A DNA stretch of 15,257 bases, from contig JAUXDF010000032.1 of the NCBI GenBank assembly GCA_030618505.1, positions 1 through 15,257 on the forward strand, in the 5' to 3' direction. The translations under genes were made by a program, and so were the position numbers. This stretch comes from Spongiibacteraceae bacterium. GTDB lineage: Bacteria > Pseudomonadota > Gammaproteobacteria > Pseudomonadales > PIVM01. This document shows, in pieces, positions 6,706-14,604 of this stretch; the stretch's first letter is position 1; the number at the start of each line of letters is the position of its first letter. The notes under the pieces were generated by a model, which saw only the letters and a list, made by a program, of their open reading frames with translations, was not told where the DNA came from and did no database searches.

Positions 6706-7848
6706 CTAAAACATTCGCCCCTTATCTTCTTCGCCATCATCCTGCATTTGCAAGCCGGTGCTGGAATCATCGCTCAGATCATCGTTATCAGAGTCGAGCT
6801 TGATCATCAGGCGTAAATCATTGGCGGAATCGGCATGGGCGAGGGCATCTTCGTAGGTGATTTCACCGGCCTTGTAGAGTTCAAACAGCGCCTGGTCAAA
6901 GGTTTGCATACCCAGTTCATTGGATTTAGCCATCAGTGGTTTTAAGGAAGTTACATCACCTTTGCGAATCAGATCTGATGCCAAAGGTGTATTTAACAAA
7001 ACCTCAACGACAGCGCGACGTCCTTTGCCATCTGGCGTTGGTATTAACTGCTGGGCGACCATCGCCTTCAGGTTTAATGATAAATCCATCCATAACTGCT
7101 GGTGCCGCTCGGGTGGGAAAAAGTGCATGATACGATCAAGCGCCTGGTTGGCGTTGTTGGCATGTAGGGTACACAGGCAGAGGTGGCCGGTTTCAGCAAA
7201 GGTAATCGCATGCTGCATGGTCTCTCGGGTGCGCACCTCACCGATCATGATGACATCGGGTGCCTGACGCAGCATGTTTTTCAGTGCCACCTCAAAACTT
7301 TCGGTATCAATTCCAATTTCTCGCTGGGTAACAATACAGCCGGCGTGCTGGTGGAGATATTCTATCGGATCCTCCACGCTGATAATGTGACCCTTACTGT
7401 TACGATTGCGGTGACCAATCATTGCTGCCAGTGAGGTGGATTTACCTGCACCGGTAGCACCAACAAAGATCACCAGACCACGTTTGGTCATTGCCAGATC
7501 CTTGATGATTTCAGGTAAGCCCAGGTCATCAACCAAGGGAATATTGGATTCTATGCGTCGTAATACCATGCCCACCAGATTACGCTGATAAAAGGCGCTG
7601 ACGCGAAAACGGCCAACACCACGAGCGCTGATGGCAAAGTTGAGCTCCTTGTCGCGAATGAACTCCTTTCGCTGTGTCTCGGTCATCACACTGAGCACAG
7701 TCTCTCGGCATTTCTCTGGCGTAAGCTTAGTGGTGGTAATCGGGATCAGACGACCATTCACCTTGATACTGGGGGCAACACCAGCGGTAATAAAAAGATC
7801 TGATGCCCCTTTTTCTACCACTACTTTTAATAAACGATCTACATCCAC
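6706..7848 (-). CDS. pilU: PilU, type IV pilus accessory retraction ATPase
   Basis: A 380-residue hexameric cytoplasmic ATPase of the PilT/VirB11 family that assists PilT in depolymerising type IV pili. Motifs in order: N-terminal PAS-like half with KGASDLFITAG, Walker A GATGAGKST at 130-138, Asp box VEDPIE at 158-163, Walker B around 197-206 with the likely catalytic E204 in MIGEVR, and His box TGHLCLCTLHANN from 220. It is PilU rather than PilT by its NLVGMVLRRIE, the ADSANDLRLMIKL segment and the acidic C-terminal tail (from about 353). The start is GTG at 7846-7848, with AAGAGGA upstream; the nearby ATG is out of frame. It lies 43 bases downstream of pilT on the same strand, as in Pseudomonas, so the two are probably one transcript. 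It converges with the receptor gene. Confidence 0.96.
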   Translation of the reverse strand: MDVDRLLKVVVEKGASDLFITAGVAPSIKVNGRLIPITTTKLTPEKCRETVLSVMTETQRKEFIRDKELNFAISARGVGRFRVSAFYQRNLVGMVLRRIESNIPLVDDLGLPEIIKDLAMTKRGLVIFVGATGAGKSTSLAAMIGHRNRNSKGHIISVEDPIEYLHQHAGCIVTQREIGIDTESFEVALKNMLRQAPDVIMIGEVRTRETMQHAITFAETGHLCLCTLHANNANQALDRIMHFFPPERHQQLWMDLSLNLKAMVAQQLIPTPDGKGRRAVVEVLLNTPLASDLIRKGDVTSLKPLMAKSNELGMQTFDQALFELYKAGEITYEDALAHADSANDLRLMIKLDSDNDDLSDDSSTGLQMQDDGEEDKGRMF

Positions 7849-7891
7849 AATTTCATCCTCTTAAACTGTTTTTACCATTGCATCCGGTCAA

Positions 7892-8926
7892 TTAGAAGTT
7901 CTCTGGCATGCGGGCTTTTTCACGTGCCGCATCACGGGTAATCAAGCGTTTTTCGACCATATCTTTCAGGCATTGATCCATCGTCTGCATGCCCAGGCTG
8001 GCACCGGTTTGAATCGCAGAGTACATCTGTGCCACCTTGTCTTCGCGAATCAGGTTACGAATCGCCGAGGTGCCAATCATAATTTCGTGGGCGGCAACCC
8101 GGCCGCCATTGGCTTTTTTAATTAATGTTTGTGCAACCACCGCCTGTAGTGACTCGGATAACATCGAGCGCACCATGGATTTTTCTTGCGCCGGAAATAC
8201 ATCGATAATACGGTCAATGGTTTTGGCTGCCGAGGTAGTGTGCAAGGTGCCGAAAACCAGGTGACCGGTTTCAGCCGCAGTTAATGCCAAGCGGATGGTT
8301 TCAAGGTCACGTAATTCGCCGACCAAAATAATATCTGGGTCTTCACGAAGTGCCGAGCGCAGTGCTTCGTTAAACCCGTGGGTGTCGCGATGGACTTCCC
8401 TTTGGTTCACCAAACATTTTTTGCTTTCATGAACAAATTCGATGGGGTCTTCAATGGTGAGAATATGGTCGTATTTGTTGTCGTTAATGTAATCAACCAT
8501 CGCCGCCATGGTGGTACTTTTACCTGAACCGGTGGGGCCGGTGACCAGCACCAGTCCGCGTGGATTCATCGAGATATCACGAAATACCTGTCCCATTCCC
8601 AAATCTTCCATGGTCAGGACCTTGGATGGAATGGTTCGAAACACACCGCCGGCACCGCGATTATGGTTAAAGGCGTTAACACGAAAGCGGGCAACACCGG
8701 GCACTTCGAATGAGAAATCAGTTTCCAGAAACTCCTCGAAATCCTTACGCTGCCGGTCGTTCATGATTTCATAAATCAGCGCGTGGACTTCTTTGTGTTC
8801 CATCGGTGGCAGGTTGATCCGCCTGACATCACCATCGACACGAATCATCGGTGGCAAGCCTGCAGACAGGTGTAAGTCTGATGCGTTTTGCTTTGCACTA
8901 AATGCCAATAGCTCTGTTATATCCAT
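7892..8926 (-). CDS. pilT: PilT, type IV pilus retraction ATPase
   Basis: A 344-residue cytoplasmic hexameric ATPase that powers pilus retraction, and so twitching and DNA uptake. Motifs in order: ASDLHLSAGLPPMIRVDGD near the N-terminus, Walker A GPTGSGKST at 130-138, Asp box IEDPIE at 158-163, Walker B around 197-206 with E204, His box TGHLVFGTLHTTSA from 220, and the retraction-specific AIRNLIRE at 288-295. Length and N-terminus (MDITELLAFSAKQ) match P. aeruginosa PilT. A TTG four codons upstream is rejected because the ribosome site for the ATG at 8924-8926 lies over it. pilU follows downstream; yggS is divergent. Confidence 0.98.
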   Translation of the reverse strand: MDITELLAFSAKQNASDLHLSAGLPPMIRVDGDVRRINLPPMEHKEVHALIYEIMNDRQRKDFEEFLETDFSFEVPGVARFRVNAFNHNRGAGGVFRTIPSKVLTMEDLGMGQVFRDISMNPRGLVLVTGPTGSGKSTTMAAMVDYINDNKYDHILTIEDPIEFVHESKKCLVNQREVHRDTHGFNEALRSALREDPDIILVGELRDLETIRLALTAAETGHLVFGTLHTTSAAKTIDRIIDVFPAQEKSMVRSMLSESLQAVVAQTLIKKANGGRVAAHEIMIGTSAIRNLIREDKVAQMYSAIQTGASLGMQTMDQCLKDMVEKRLITRDAAREKARMPENF

Positions 8927-8932
8927 TATTAT

Positions 8933-8936
8933 CCTC
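8933..8936 (-). promoter_or_regulatory. pilT ribosome binding site
   Basis: On the minus strand GAGG sits six bases before the ATG at 8924-8926. It excludes the in-frame TTG at 8936-8938, which would overlap the site itself, and so fixes the PilT start. Confidence 0.65.
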
Positions 8937-8946
8937 AATACCGACT

Positions 8947-8989
8947 ATTTGTGAGCTAAAACCTAAAGCTCATCAGATGATCCACAAAT
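8947..8989. repeat. Nested inverted repeats in the pilT-yggS divergent region
   Basis: Outer arms ATTTGTG (8947-8953) and CACAAAT (8983-8989) are perfect. Inside them TGAGCT (8952-8957) and AGCTCA (8967-8972) are also perfect, around a nine-base spacer. The two stems share two bases and are joined by a one-sided bulge. It lies 21-63 bases upstream of the pilT ATG and may be an operator or a leader-RNA structure. Confidence 0.4.
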
Positions 8990-8997
8990 GTGTAACA

Positions 8998-9017
8998 AGC
9001 AGGTAAGATAGCCTGCT
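8998..9017. repeat. Short inverted repeat followed by CTTTT upstream of yggS
   Basis: AGCAGG and CCTGCT form perfect six-base arms around eight bases, with CTTTT following on the plus strand. Too short and T-poor for a strong terminator; it could act as an operator in this divergent region. Confidence 0.3.
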
Positions 9018-9020
9018 CTT

Positions 9021-9047
9021 TTGTCTCTGCGCCCTTACTTCTATATT
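9021..9047 (+). promoter_or_regulatory. Possible sigma-70 promoter for yggS-proC
   Basis: TTGTCT (9021-9026) and TATATT (9042-9047) precede the yggS start by about 30 bases. The 15-base spacer is short, so the call is weak. Confidence 0.3.
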
Positions 9048-9078
9048 GTGGCTGGAGTGCCAAGCCAAGAGCGCATTT

Positions 9079-9795
9079 ATGCCTAACATAGAACACAATA
9101 TAGCAAAGCTTTACCAACGCATTGCCACAGCGGCAGAAAAAAGCGCTCGCAAGCCTGAATCTGTGCTTTTGTTGGCAGTTTCCAAAACACGCTCAGTGCA
9201 GGAAATACGTACAGCCTATCAACTAGGTTTAAACCATTTTGGCGAAAATTACCTTCAGGACGCCTTAGATAAGATAGAACAATTAAAGGATTTGGCCATT
9301 TACTGGCATTTTATTGGTCCTCTGCAATCGAATAAAACCCGTTTGGTGGCAGAAAATTTTGACTGGGTGCATACCATTGACCGCCTTAAAATAGCCCGGC
9401 GGCTGAGCGATCAACGTCCCTCGGGTAAAAAAGCACCACTGAATTGTTGTATACAAGTGAATATTGACAGGGAGGCGAGCAAGTCCGGCCTCGCTGCTGA
9501 GGAGCTTGAGAAACTGGCCCGGCAGATGCTGGAACTACCTCATCTGCGCTTGCGGGGGCTGATGGCGATACCGGCGCTAAGCAATGATCATCAGCAGCAA
9601 TCACAAAGTTTTGCCAAGATGACCACATTACTGCGACAATTGCGCGCACAGATACCCGCTGCGGCCCCCCAGCTCGACACGTTGTCGATGGGGATGTCGG
9701 CGGATATGGAGTTAGCCATTGAAGAGGGAGCCAGCATTGTTCGTATCGGCACAGCCCTGTTTGGCCCGCGCAGCCCGATTAAAGATAAATTTTGA
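9079..9795 (+). CDS. yggS: YggS/PLPBP family PLP-binding protein
   Basis: A 238-residue cytoplasmic protein of the YggS/PROSC family, which binds pyridoxal 5'-phosphate without a known enzymatic reaction and keeps vitamin B6 and amino-acid pools balanced. The PLP lysine is K36 in LLAVSKT; other family segments are HFGENYLQD (53-61), HFIGPLQSNK (77-86), LRGLMAIP (158-165), LSMGMSADMELAI (202-214) and VRIGTALFG (221-229). I chose ATG 9079 because MPNIEHNIAK fits the family N-terminus and an AAGAG lies seven bases upstream. A start 33 bases earlier adds unmatched residues. proC follows after 21 bases, the usual yggS-proC arrangement. Confidence 0.96.
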   Translation: MPNIEHNIAKLYQRIATAAEKSARKPESVLLLAVSKTRSVQEIRTAYQLGLNHFGENYLQDALDKIEQLKDLAIYWHFIGPLQSNKTRLVAENFDWVHTIDRLKIARRLSDQRPSGKKAPLNCCIQVNIDREASKSGLAAEELEKLARQMLELPHLRLRGLMAIPALSNDHQQQSQSFAKMTTLLRQLRAQIPAAAPQLDTLSMGMSADMELAIEEGASIVRIGTALFGPRSPIKDKF

Positions 9796-9816
9796 ATATT
9801 TAAGAAGGAATAACAC

Positions 9817-10641
9817 GTGAGTGAGCCCAAAATCGCCTTTATTGGTGCCGGTAATATGGCTGGCGCTATCATTGGTGGCCTGATTGCCAAAGGTTATGCA
9901 AAAGACAAAATTTGCGCAGCTGATCCGCTGGCTGAAAACCTGCAAAAATTACAGCAAAGTTACGGTATTAGTGGATACCAGAATAATGACGAGGCGATTG
10001 CCGAGGCCGAGGTTGTAATTCTGGCCATTAAACCCCAAATAATGGCGAAGGTTGCCGAGCAGATCAAAGGCGCGATTAATGCTCGACAGCCACTGGTGAT
10101 ATCTATTGCCGCCGGGATTACGCTCTCGTCCTTGCAACATTGGCTGGGTGATCGCTTGGCCATGGTGCGTTGTATGCCCAATACGCCGGCACTGGTATTA
10201 AGTGGTGCAACGGCTTTATTTGCTAATGACTGCGTTAGCGAGCAACAGAAAGGTTGGGCAGATCAGCTTTTGTCGGCTATCGGTCTGGCGCTTTGGGTTG
10301 AGGATGAAGCACAACTGGATGCCGTTACCGCCGTTTCGGGCAGTGGTCCTGCCTATCTCTTTCTGGTTATGGAAGCTATGATAAGCGCCGGTGAGCAGCT
10401 CGGGCTTGATAAAACATTGGCTGAGCAGCTGACCCTGCAAACCGCCCTGGGGGCTGCCAAAATGGCCATGGCCAGCGATGTCGATGCGGCAGAATTAAGG
10501 CGGCGTGTTACTTCTCCGGGAGGCACCACTGCAGCGGCCTTGCAGGTTTTTGAGGAAGGACAATTCCAGCAACTGTTTAGCGATGCCCTGTCTGCCGCCG
10601 AGGCGCGCTCAAAGGCGATGGCAAAGGAATTAGGTGCTTAA
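9817..10641 (+). CDS. proC: Pyrroline-5-carboxylate reductase
   Basis: Reduces 1-pyrroline-5-carboxylate to L-proline with NAD(P)H, the last step of proline synthesis, in the cytoplasm. The 274-residue length is normal. Visible features are the dinucleotide-binding loop FIGAGNMAGAI (8-18), AIKPQ (70-74), SIAAGITL (96-103), MPNTPA (120-125), AVSGSGPAY (172-180) and the C-terminal signature VTSPGGTTAAAL (231-242). The start is GTG at 9817, with AAGGA seven bases upstream. It is probably in one transcript with yggS; a palindromic element follows its stop before yggT. Confidence 0.97.
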   Translation: MSEPKIAFIGAGNMAGAIIGGLIAKGYAKDKICAADPLAENLQKLQQSYGISGYQNNDEAIAEAEVVILAIKPQIMAKVAEQIKGAINARQPLVISIAAGITLSSLQHWLGDRLAMVRCMPNTPALVLSGATALFANDCVSEQQKGWADQLLSAIGLALWVEDEAQLDAVTAVSGSGPAYLFLVMEAMISAGEQLGLDKTLAEQLTLQTALGAAKMAMASDVDAAELRRRVTSPGGTTAAALQVFEEGQFQQLFSDALSAAEARSKAMAKELGA

Positions 10642-10644
10642 TTT

Positions 10645-10721
10645 GTAGGGTGCGCCTAAAAGAGGGCACAAGCGGCCCCCGCACCGTTGGGTCCAATCTT
10701 GGTGCGGAGGCCACACCCTAC
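10645..10721. repeat. 77-base intergenic palindromic element between proC and yggT
   Basis: Outer arms GTAGGGTG (10645-10652) and CACCCTAC (10714-10721) match perfectly. Inside them GGCCCCCGCACC (10674-10685) pairs with GGTGCGGAGGCC (10701-10712) at 11 of 12 positions. A third small stem, GTGCGCCT (10650-10657) with AGGGCAC (10663-10669), overlaps the outer arm and would compete with it. The element is more G+C-rich than its surroundings and starts four bases after the proC stop. It looks like a dispersed palindromic repeat of the REP/MITE kind, and could also slow or stop transcription. Only one copy was seen in the window. Confidence 0.65.
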
Positions 10722-10757
10722 GACCATTCATATGTAACTTACTACGTGGAGTAACCC

Positions 10758-11336
10758 ATGGCACCAGCGCTGCAAGAGGCCCTGATTTTTATTATTCAAA
10801 CCGTGTTACAGCTATACCTGATGGTGGTATTGCTGCGCTTTTTGCTGCAGGTGGCCCGGGCGGATTTTTACAATCCTATCTCCCAGTTTATTGTTAAAGC
10901 CACCAACCCTCCCCTGAAACCGCTGCGTCGTATTATTCCGGGGCTAGGCGGCTTTGACCTAGCCTCTCTGGTACTCGCCTTATTGGTGCAGCTGGTGGCC
11001 ATTTGGTCGGTGGCAGCACTCTATGGCCTGGGTTTTCTTAATCCGCTAATAGCACTGACCTGGGCGATTGCCGGTACCGTTGCCTTTATCATCAATATCT
11101 TTTTCTTTGGGCTGATTATCTCCGTTGTTGTCAGCTGGGTGGCGCCGGGCAGTCATCATCCCATTATTATCCTGGTGCACCAGATACTGGAACCGCTGAT
11201 GGGGCCTATTCGTCGTCTGATCCCCTCCATGGGAGGCCTTGATATCTCACCCATTTTTGCCTTCCTGTTCCTTGAAGTGCTGCGTATCTTTCTGCGTTAT
11301 GTGCCGGTAAACTCCCAGCTTGTGCTGGGTATCTAA
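10758..11336 (+). CDS. yggT: YggT family integral membrane protein
   Basis: A 192-residue inner-membrane protein made of two YGGT domains. Each half ends in the same pattern: residues 39-70 include ATNPPLKPLRRIIPGLGGFD, and residues 134-166 include EPLMGPIRRLIPSMGGLDIS. Hydrophobic helices lie at about 8-31, 68-90, 97-128 and 164-180. The molecular role is unknown; the family has been linked to osmotic shock tolerance and, by distant members, to membrane or division functions. The ATG at 10758 has GGAG six bases upstream. It sits between proC and yggU, a strongly conserved neighbourhood. The palindrome upstream may separate its expression from proC. Confidence 0.94.
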   Translation: MAPALQEALIFIIQTVLQLYLMVVLLRFLLQVARADFYNPISQFIVKATNPPLKPLRRIIPGLGGFDLASLVLALLVQLVAIWSVAALYGLGFLNPLIALTWAIAGTVAFIINIFFFGLIISVVVSWVAPGSHHPIIILVHQILEPLMGPIRRLIPSMGGLDISPIFAFLFLEVLRIFLRYVPVNSQLVLGI

Positions 11337-11345
11337 GGGCGCTCT

Positions 11346-11657
11346 GTGGCTGAGAGCTACTACCGCTGGCAGACTTCAACCTTGCTGCTTTTCTGTCACC
11401 TGCAGCCCAAAGCCAGCAAGGATGAGTTTGTTGGCTTGCATGGTGAGCGATTGAAAATTCGTATCACCGCGCCTCCCGTCGATGGCAAAGCCAATAAACA
11501 GCTAGTTGCCTTTTTGGCTAAACAGTTCGGCGTTAGTAAGCAGCAGGTCACTATTAGCAGCGGGGATAGCGGACGGCAAAAAACCGTGCAGATTCACCGG
11601 CCAGCAAAATTACCGCCATCGTTGGACATAAAACCCTTTGCTGATGAGACGTGCTAA
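11346..11657 (+). CDS. yggU: YggU/DUF167 family protein
   Basis: A 103-residue small cytoplasmic protein of the UPF0235/DUF167 family, of unknown function. The family core is clear: LQPKASKDEFVGLHG (19-33), IRITAPPVDGKANKQL (38-53) and SSGDSGRQKTVQI (71-83). The start is GTG at 11346, with AAGGG overlapping the yggT stop six bases upstream, so translation is probably coupled to yggT. It ends in a tandem TAATAA stop. The last dozen residues extend past the usual domain and show no motif. Confidence 0.93.
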   Translation: MAESYYRWQTSTLLLFCHLQPKASKDEFVGLHGERLKIRITAPPVDGKANKQLVAFLAKQFGVSKQQVTISSGDSGRQKTVQIHRPAKLPPSLDIKPFADETC

Positions 11658-11753
11658 TAAAACGCCGGGGAGAAGCGCATTGTCTGCTTGCACCCTTGGG
11701 GCTTCGTTATTAGACTGGCCTTCCTGATTATTCAAGAGATTTATTTAGGATCA

Positions 11754-12896
11754 ATGAGCTCAAACTCCGTCGGTATTGTCAGTCCCGAAACTTTCCGGTT
11801 CGATCAAGCGCTGGTATTTGCCAGTGGGCGCTCGTTGCCGAATTTTGAGCTGGTGGTTGAAACTTATGGTGAGCTTAACAGCGACAAAAGTAACGCCGTA
11901 CTGATCTGTCATGCCCTAAGCGGGAACCATCACGCCGCCGGCTTTCACCACAAAGATGAGCGCAAGGCCGGCTGGTGGGATGCCTATATTGGCCCTGGTA
12001 AACCGATCGATACCGATCAGTTTTTTGTGGTTTCTTTAAATAACCTCGGCGGCTGTCACGGCAGCACAGGCCCTAATACCATTAATCCTGAAACTGGCAA
12101 ACCCTGGGGGCCAGATTTTCCCACCCCGAGGGTGCGCGACTGGGTTCAGAGTCAGAAAATATTAATGGATCGACTGGGTATTGAGCAGTGGGCCGCTGTT
12201 ATTGGTGGCAGCCTGGGAGGAATGCAAGCGATGCGTTGGGCTTTGGATTACCCGGACAAATTACGTCATTGTATCGTTATCGCTTCGTCCCTGAAGCTGA
12301 CTGCGCAGAATATTGCCTTTAACGAGATTGCCCGCCGTGCCATTGTCTCGGATTATAACTTCAAGGATGGACGCTATCTCGAACACCAGCTAATTCCCAA
12401 GCAGGGGCTGGCGCTGGCCAGAATGGTTGGCCATGTTACCTATCTTTCCGATGATGCCATGGCCGATAAATTTGGCCGCGACCTGCACAATGGCTCTTTT
12501 CAGCAGGGCGAGGAGAGCAAGGTCGAGTTTCAGGTACAAAGTTATTTGCGCTATCAGGGGGATGCCTTTTCTGAAAGCTTTGATGCCAACACCTATATAT
12601 TGATGACCAAATCGCTGGACTACTTTGATTTGGCCCGGGAATATAACGATGATCCAGTCAGTGCCTTTAAAAATGCGCGCTGTGGTTTTATGGTGTTCTC
12701 CTTTACCAGTGACTGGCGTTTTGCTCCCCAGCGTTCGAGGGAAATTGTCGATGCCCTGGTTGCTGCCAGAAAGTCAGTAAGTTATGCAGAAATTGAATCA
12801 AAATATGGTCACGATGCATTTTTATTACCCAATCAACGTTACCAGGATGCGTTTAGAGCTTATATGAATCGTGTTGCCAAGCAGGAGCAAAGCTGA
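11754..12896 (+). CDS. metX: Homoserine O-acyltransferase MetX (probably succinyl type)
   Basis: Acylates the hydroxyl of L-homoserine, the committing step of methionine synthesis, in the cytoplasm. A 380-residue alpha/beta-hydrolase-fold enzyme: NAVLICHALSGNHH at 47-60, NLGGCHGSTGP at 97-107, nucleophile elbow GGSLGG with S153, D320 in FTSDWRFAP and H353 in YGHDAFL complete the catalytic triad. The acyl donor cannot be read with certainty; the Pseudomonas homologue next to metW uses succinyl-CoA. I chose ATG 11754 (AGGA just upstream), because MSSNSVGIVSPETFRF fits the family. An in-frame TTG at 11688 adds 22 hydrophobic residues that do not belong. The stop overlaps the metW start (TGATG), so the two are translationally coupled. 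Confidence 0.95.
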   Translation: MSSNSVGIVSPETFRFDQALVFASGRSLPNFELVVETYGELNSDKSNAVLICHALSGNHHAAGFHHKDERKAGWWDAYIGPGKPIDTDQFFVVSLNNLGGCHGSTGPNTINPETGKPWGPDFPTPRVRDWVQSQKILMDRLGIEQWAAVIGGSLGGMQAMRWALDYPDKLRHCIVIASSLKLTAQNIAFNEIARRAIVSDYNFKDGRYLEHQLIPKQGLALARMVGHVTYLSDDAMADKFGRDLHNGSFQQGEESKVEFQVQSYLRYQGDAFSESFDANTYILMTKSLDYFDLAREYNDDPVSAFKNARCGFMVFSFTSDWRFAPQRSREIVDALVAARKSVSYAEIESKYGHDAFLLPNQRYQDAFRAYMNRVAKQEQS

Positions 12897-13486
12897 TGCG
12901 CTCGGAATTGGATATTCTGCAAAACTGGATTCATCAGGATAGCCGCGTTCTTGATCTCGGTTGTGGTGACGGAGCTCTGCTGGAAATGCTTCGCCAAAAC
13001 AAGCAGGTGCAAGGCCTTGGTTTGGAAATTGATCCTTACAATATTACCCAATGCATTAGTCGGGGAATCAACGTTATTGAACAGGACCTTGATGAAGGGC
13101 TGGGGAATTTTCAAAACGACAGCTTTGACACCGTGGTGATGACACAGACTTTGCAGGCGGTGCGTTTTCCCCATTTGGTGCTGGATGAAATGTTGCGTAT
13201 TGGCAAGCAGTGTATTATTACTTTTCCTAATTTTGGTCATTGGCGCGCGCGGCTTTATCTGGCAACACAGGGGAAAATGCCAGTCTCAAAATTTATGCCC
13301 TATACCTGGTATGACACCCCTAATATCCACTTTTGTACGGTGAAGGATTTTGAATTTCTCTGCTGGCAGAAGAATATCGATATTGTTCATCGAGCTGTTG
13401 TTAATCAGGAAAACAAACGCTCTGCCATTGCCCGGCGTTGGCCAAATCTGTTTTGTGCCACCGCTATTTATCAGGTTTCCAAGTAA
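12896..13486 (+). CDS. metW: MetW, methionine biosynthesis methyltransferase-like protein
   Basis: A 196-residue protein with a class I SAM-methyltransferase fold: LDLGCGDG at 19-26 is the SAM-binding loop and GLEIDP at 42-47 carries the acidic residue after the second strand. MetW-specific segments are FPNFGHWRARL (110-120) and WYDTPNIHFCTVKDFEFLC (138-156). In Pseudomonas metW is needed, with metX, to make methionine from homoserine; it is thought to support MetX activity rather than methylate a known substrate. It shares one base with metX, and a GGAG lies eight bases upstream (12884-12887). DUF4426 follows 49 bases later. Confidence 0.95.
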   Translation: MRSELDILQNWIHQDSRVLDLGCGDGALLEMLRQNKQVQGLGLEIDPYNITQCISRGINVIEQDLDEGLGNFQNDSFDTVVMTQTLQAVRFPHLVLDEMLRIGKQCIITFPNFGHWRARLYLATQGKMPVSKFMPYTWYDTPNIHFCTVKDFEFLCWQKNIDIVHRAVVNQENKRSAIARRWPNLFCATAIYQVSK

Positions 13487-13535
13487 GGGCTGCCCCAAGA
13501 ATTAAGTTCGAAAGATACACTCAAGGAGATTTATC

Positions 13536-13985
13536 ATGCGCACGTTCAGTCATACTTTAATATTCACATTGTTTTTGTTAAGCCTTGCTCTGGTCGCTAA
13601 AGCATCAGAGCCCGAGTCGGTTAAAAAGTTTGATAACTATGAAGTTCATTACAGTGTTTTTAATACCAGCTTTTTAACACCGGAAATTGCCAAAACTTAT
13701 GGCATTACCCGCTCAAAAAATCAGGCACTAATTAACATAGCGGTGATAAAAATAGATAAAGATGGCAGCAAGGGAGTACCAGCTGTTGTTAAGGGTACAG
13801 TGAGAGATTTGATACACAGTAACGATCTGGATTTTTTCCCGGTACGCGAAGAAAAGGCGATCTATTATTTAAGTCCCCTGCGTATCAGTGACAAGCAGGA
13901 TGTGTACTTTGATATTTCTGTGCAGCCAGACCCTAATCGCTCTCCCTATCATTTGAAATTTAAAAAGAGATTGTATGTCGACTAA
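13536..13985 (+). CDS. DUF4426 domain protein, secreted
   Basis: A 149-residue protein with a clear signal peptide: a basic N-terminus, a hydrophobic core at about 8-21 and likely cleavage after AKA at residue 23, so it should act in the periplasm. The rest matches the DUF4426 family: YEVHYSVFNTSFLTPEIA (35-52), ITRSKNQALINIAV (57-70) and REEKAIYYLSPLRISDK (104-120). Its function is unknown. It starts at an ATG with a strong AAGGAGA seven bases upstream. Its end overlaps the rdgB start by 11 bases. The metW-DUF4426-rdgB-hemW order is the same as in Pseudomonas, but nothing here explains why a periplasmic protein sits among cytoplasmic enzymes. Confidence 0.9.
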   Translation: MRTFSHTLIFTLFLLSLALVAKASEPESVKKFDNYEVHYSVFNTSFLTPEIAKTYGITRSKNQALINIAVIKIDKDGSKGVPAVVKGTVRDLIHSNDLDFFPVREEKAIYYLSPLRISDKQDVYFDISVQPDPNRSPYHLKFKKRLYVD

Positions 13986-14592
13986 GTTAGCAGAGCCAAA
14001 GGAAATTGTTTTAGCCAGTGGTAACCAGGGAAAACTAAAAGAGTTTCAAGAACTGCTGGGCTCTGCGGAATTTAGCATCCAGGCGCAATCGGTTTTTAAT
14101 GTGCCAGAGGTGGCCGAGACCGGTCTCAGTTTCGTAGAAAATGCTATTATTAAAGCGCGCCATGCGGCAAAGCACAGCGGACTGGCCGCCATTGCTGATG
14201 ATTCTGGTCTTGAGGTAGATGCCCTCAATGGCCAGCCCGGTATTTACTCGGCACGATTCAGTGGTGAGAGTGCAAACGATAGCCGCAATAATGAAAAGTT
14301 GCTAGATCTGCTTACGGGGTTTCCAGAGCAGCAACGTAGCGCGCGTTTTCAATGTCTGCTGGTTTTTATGCGCCACGCAGAGGATCCGACACCACAAATT
14401 TTTCAAGGAACCTGGGAAGGACGGATTATTCAAGCACCCCAGGGTGACAATGGTTTTGGTTATGATCCGCTATTTTTTGTGCCCTCTGAACAATGCACCT
14501 CGGCACAACTTTCCCCTGAACAAAAAAATCGCCTCAGCCATCGCGGTCAGGCAATGGCAAAGCTGCTGCAGGCCTTTGGCCTTGGTCGCTAG
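13975..14592 (+). CDS. rdgB: RdgB/HAM1, XTP/dITP pyrophosphatase
   Basis: Hydrolyses non-canonical purine nucleoside triphosphates (ITP, dITP, XTP) to monophosphate and pyrophosphate, preventing their incorporation into DNA and RNA, in the cytoplasm. The 205-residue length is normal. Motifs: nucleotide-binding SGNQGK at 15-20, ETGLSFVENAIIKA at 48-61, catalytic DDSGLEVDAL at 75-84, PGIYSARFSG at 88-97, FGYDPLF at 161-167 and SHRGQA at 188-193. The ATG lies inside the last codons of DUF4426, with AAGAGA upstream, so translation is probably coupled. hemW begins 12 bases after the stop. Confidence 0.97.
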   Translation: MSTKLAEPKEIVLASGNQGKLKEFQELLGSAEFSIQAQSVFNVPEVAETGLSFVENAIIKARHAAKHSGLAAIADDSGLEVDALNGQPGIYSARFSGESANDSRNNEKLLDLLTGFPEQQRSARFQCLLVFMRHAEDPTPQIFQGTWEGRIIQAPQGDNGFGYDPLFFVPSEQCTSAQLSPEQKNRLSHRGQAMAKLLQAFGLGR

Positions 14593-14604
14593 GACAAACT
14601 TGCA

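Noticed and set aside
9386..9649. Long reverse-strand open frames inside yggS, proC, tonB and others
   Set aside because: They lie wholly within well-supported genes, resemble no known family and lack plausible start signals.
11658..11753. Possible riboswitch upstream of metX
   Set aside because: Only a GAAGC/GCTTC pair with a 24-base loop is visible; I could not recognise SAM riboswitch core elements.
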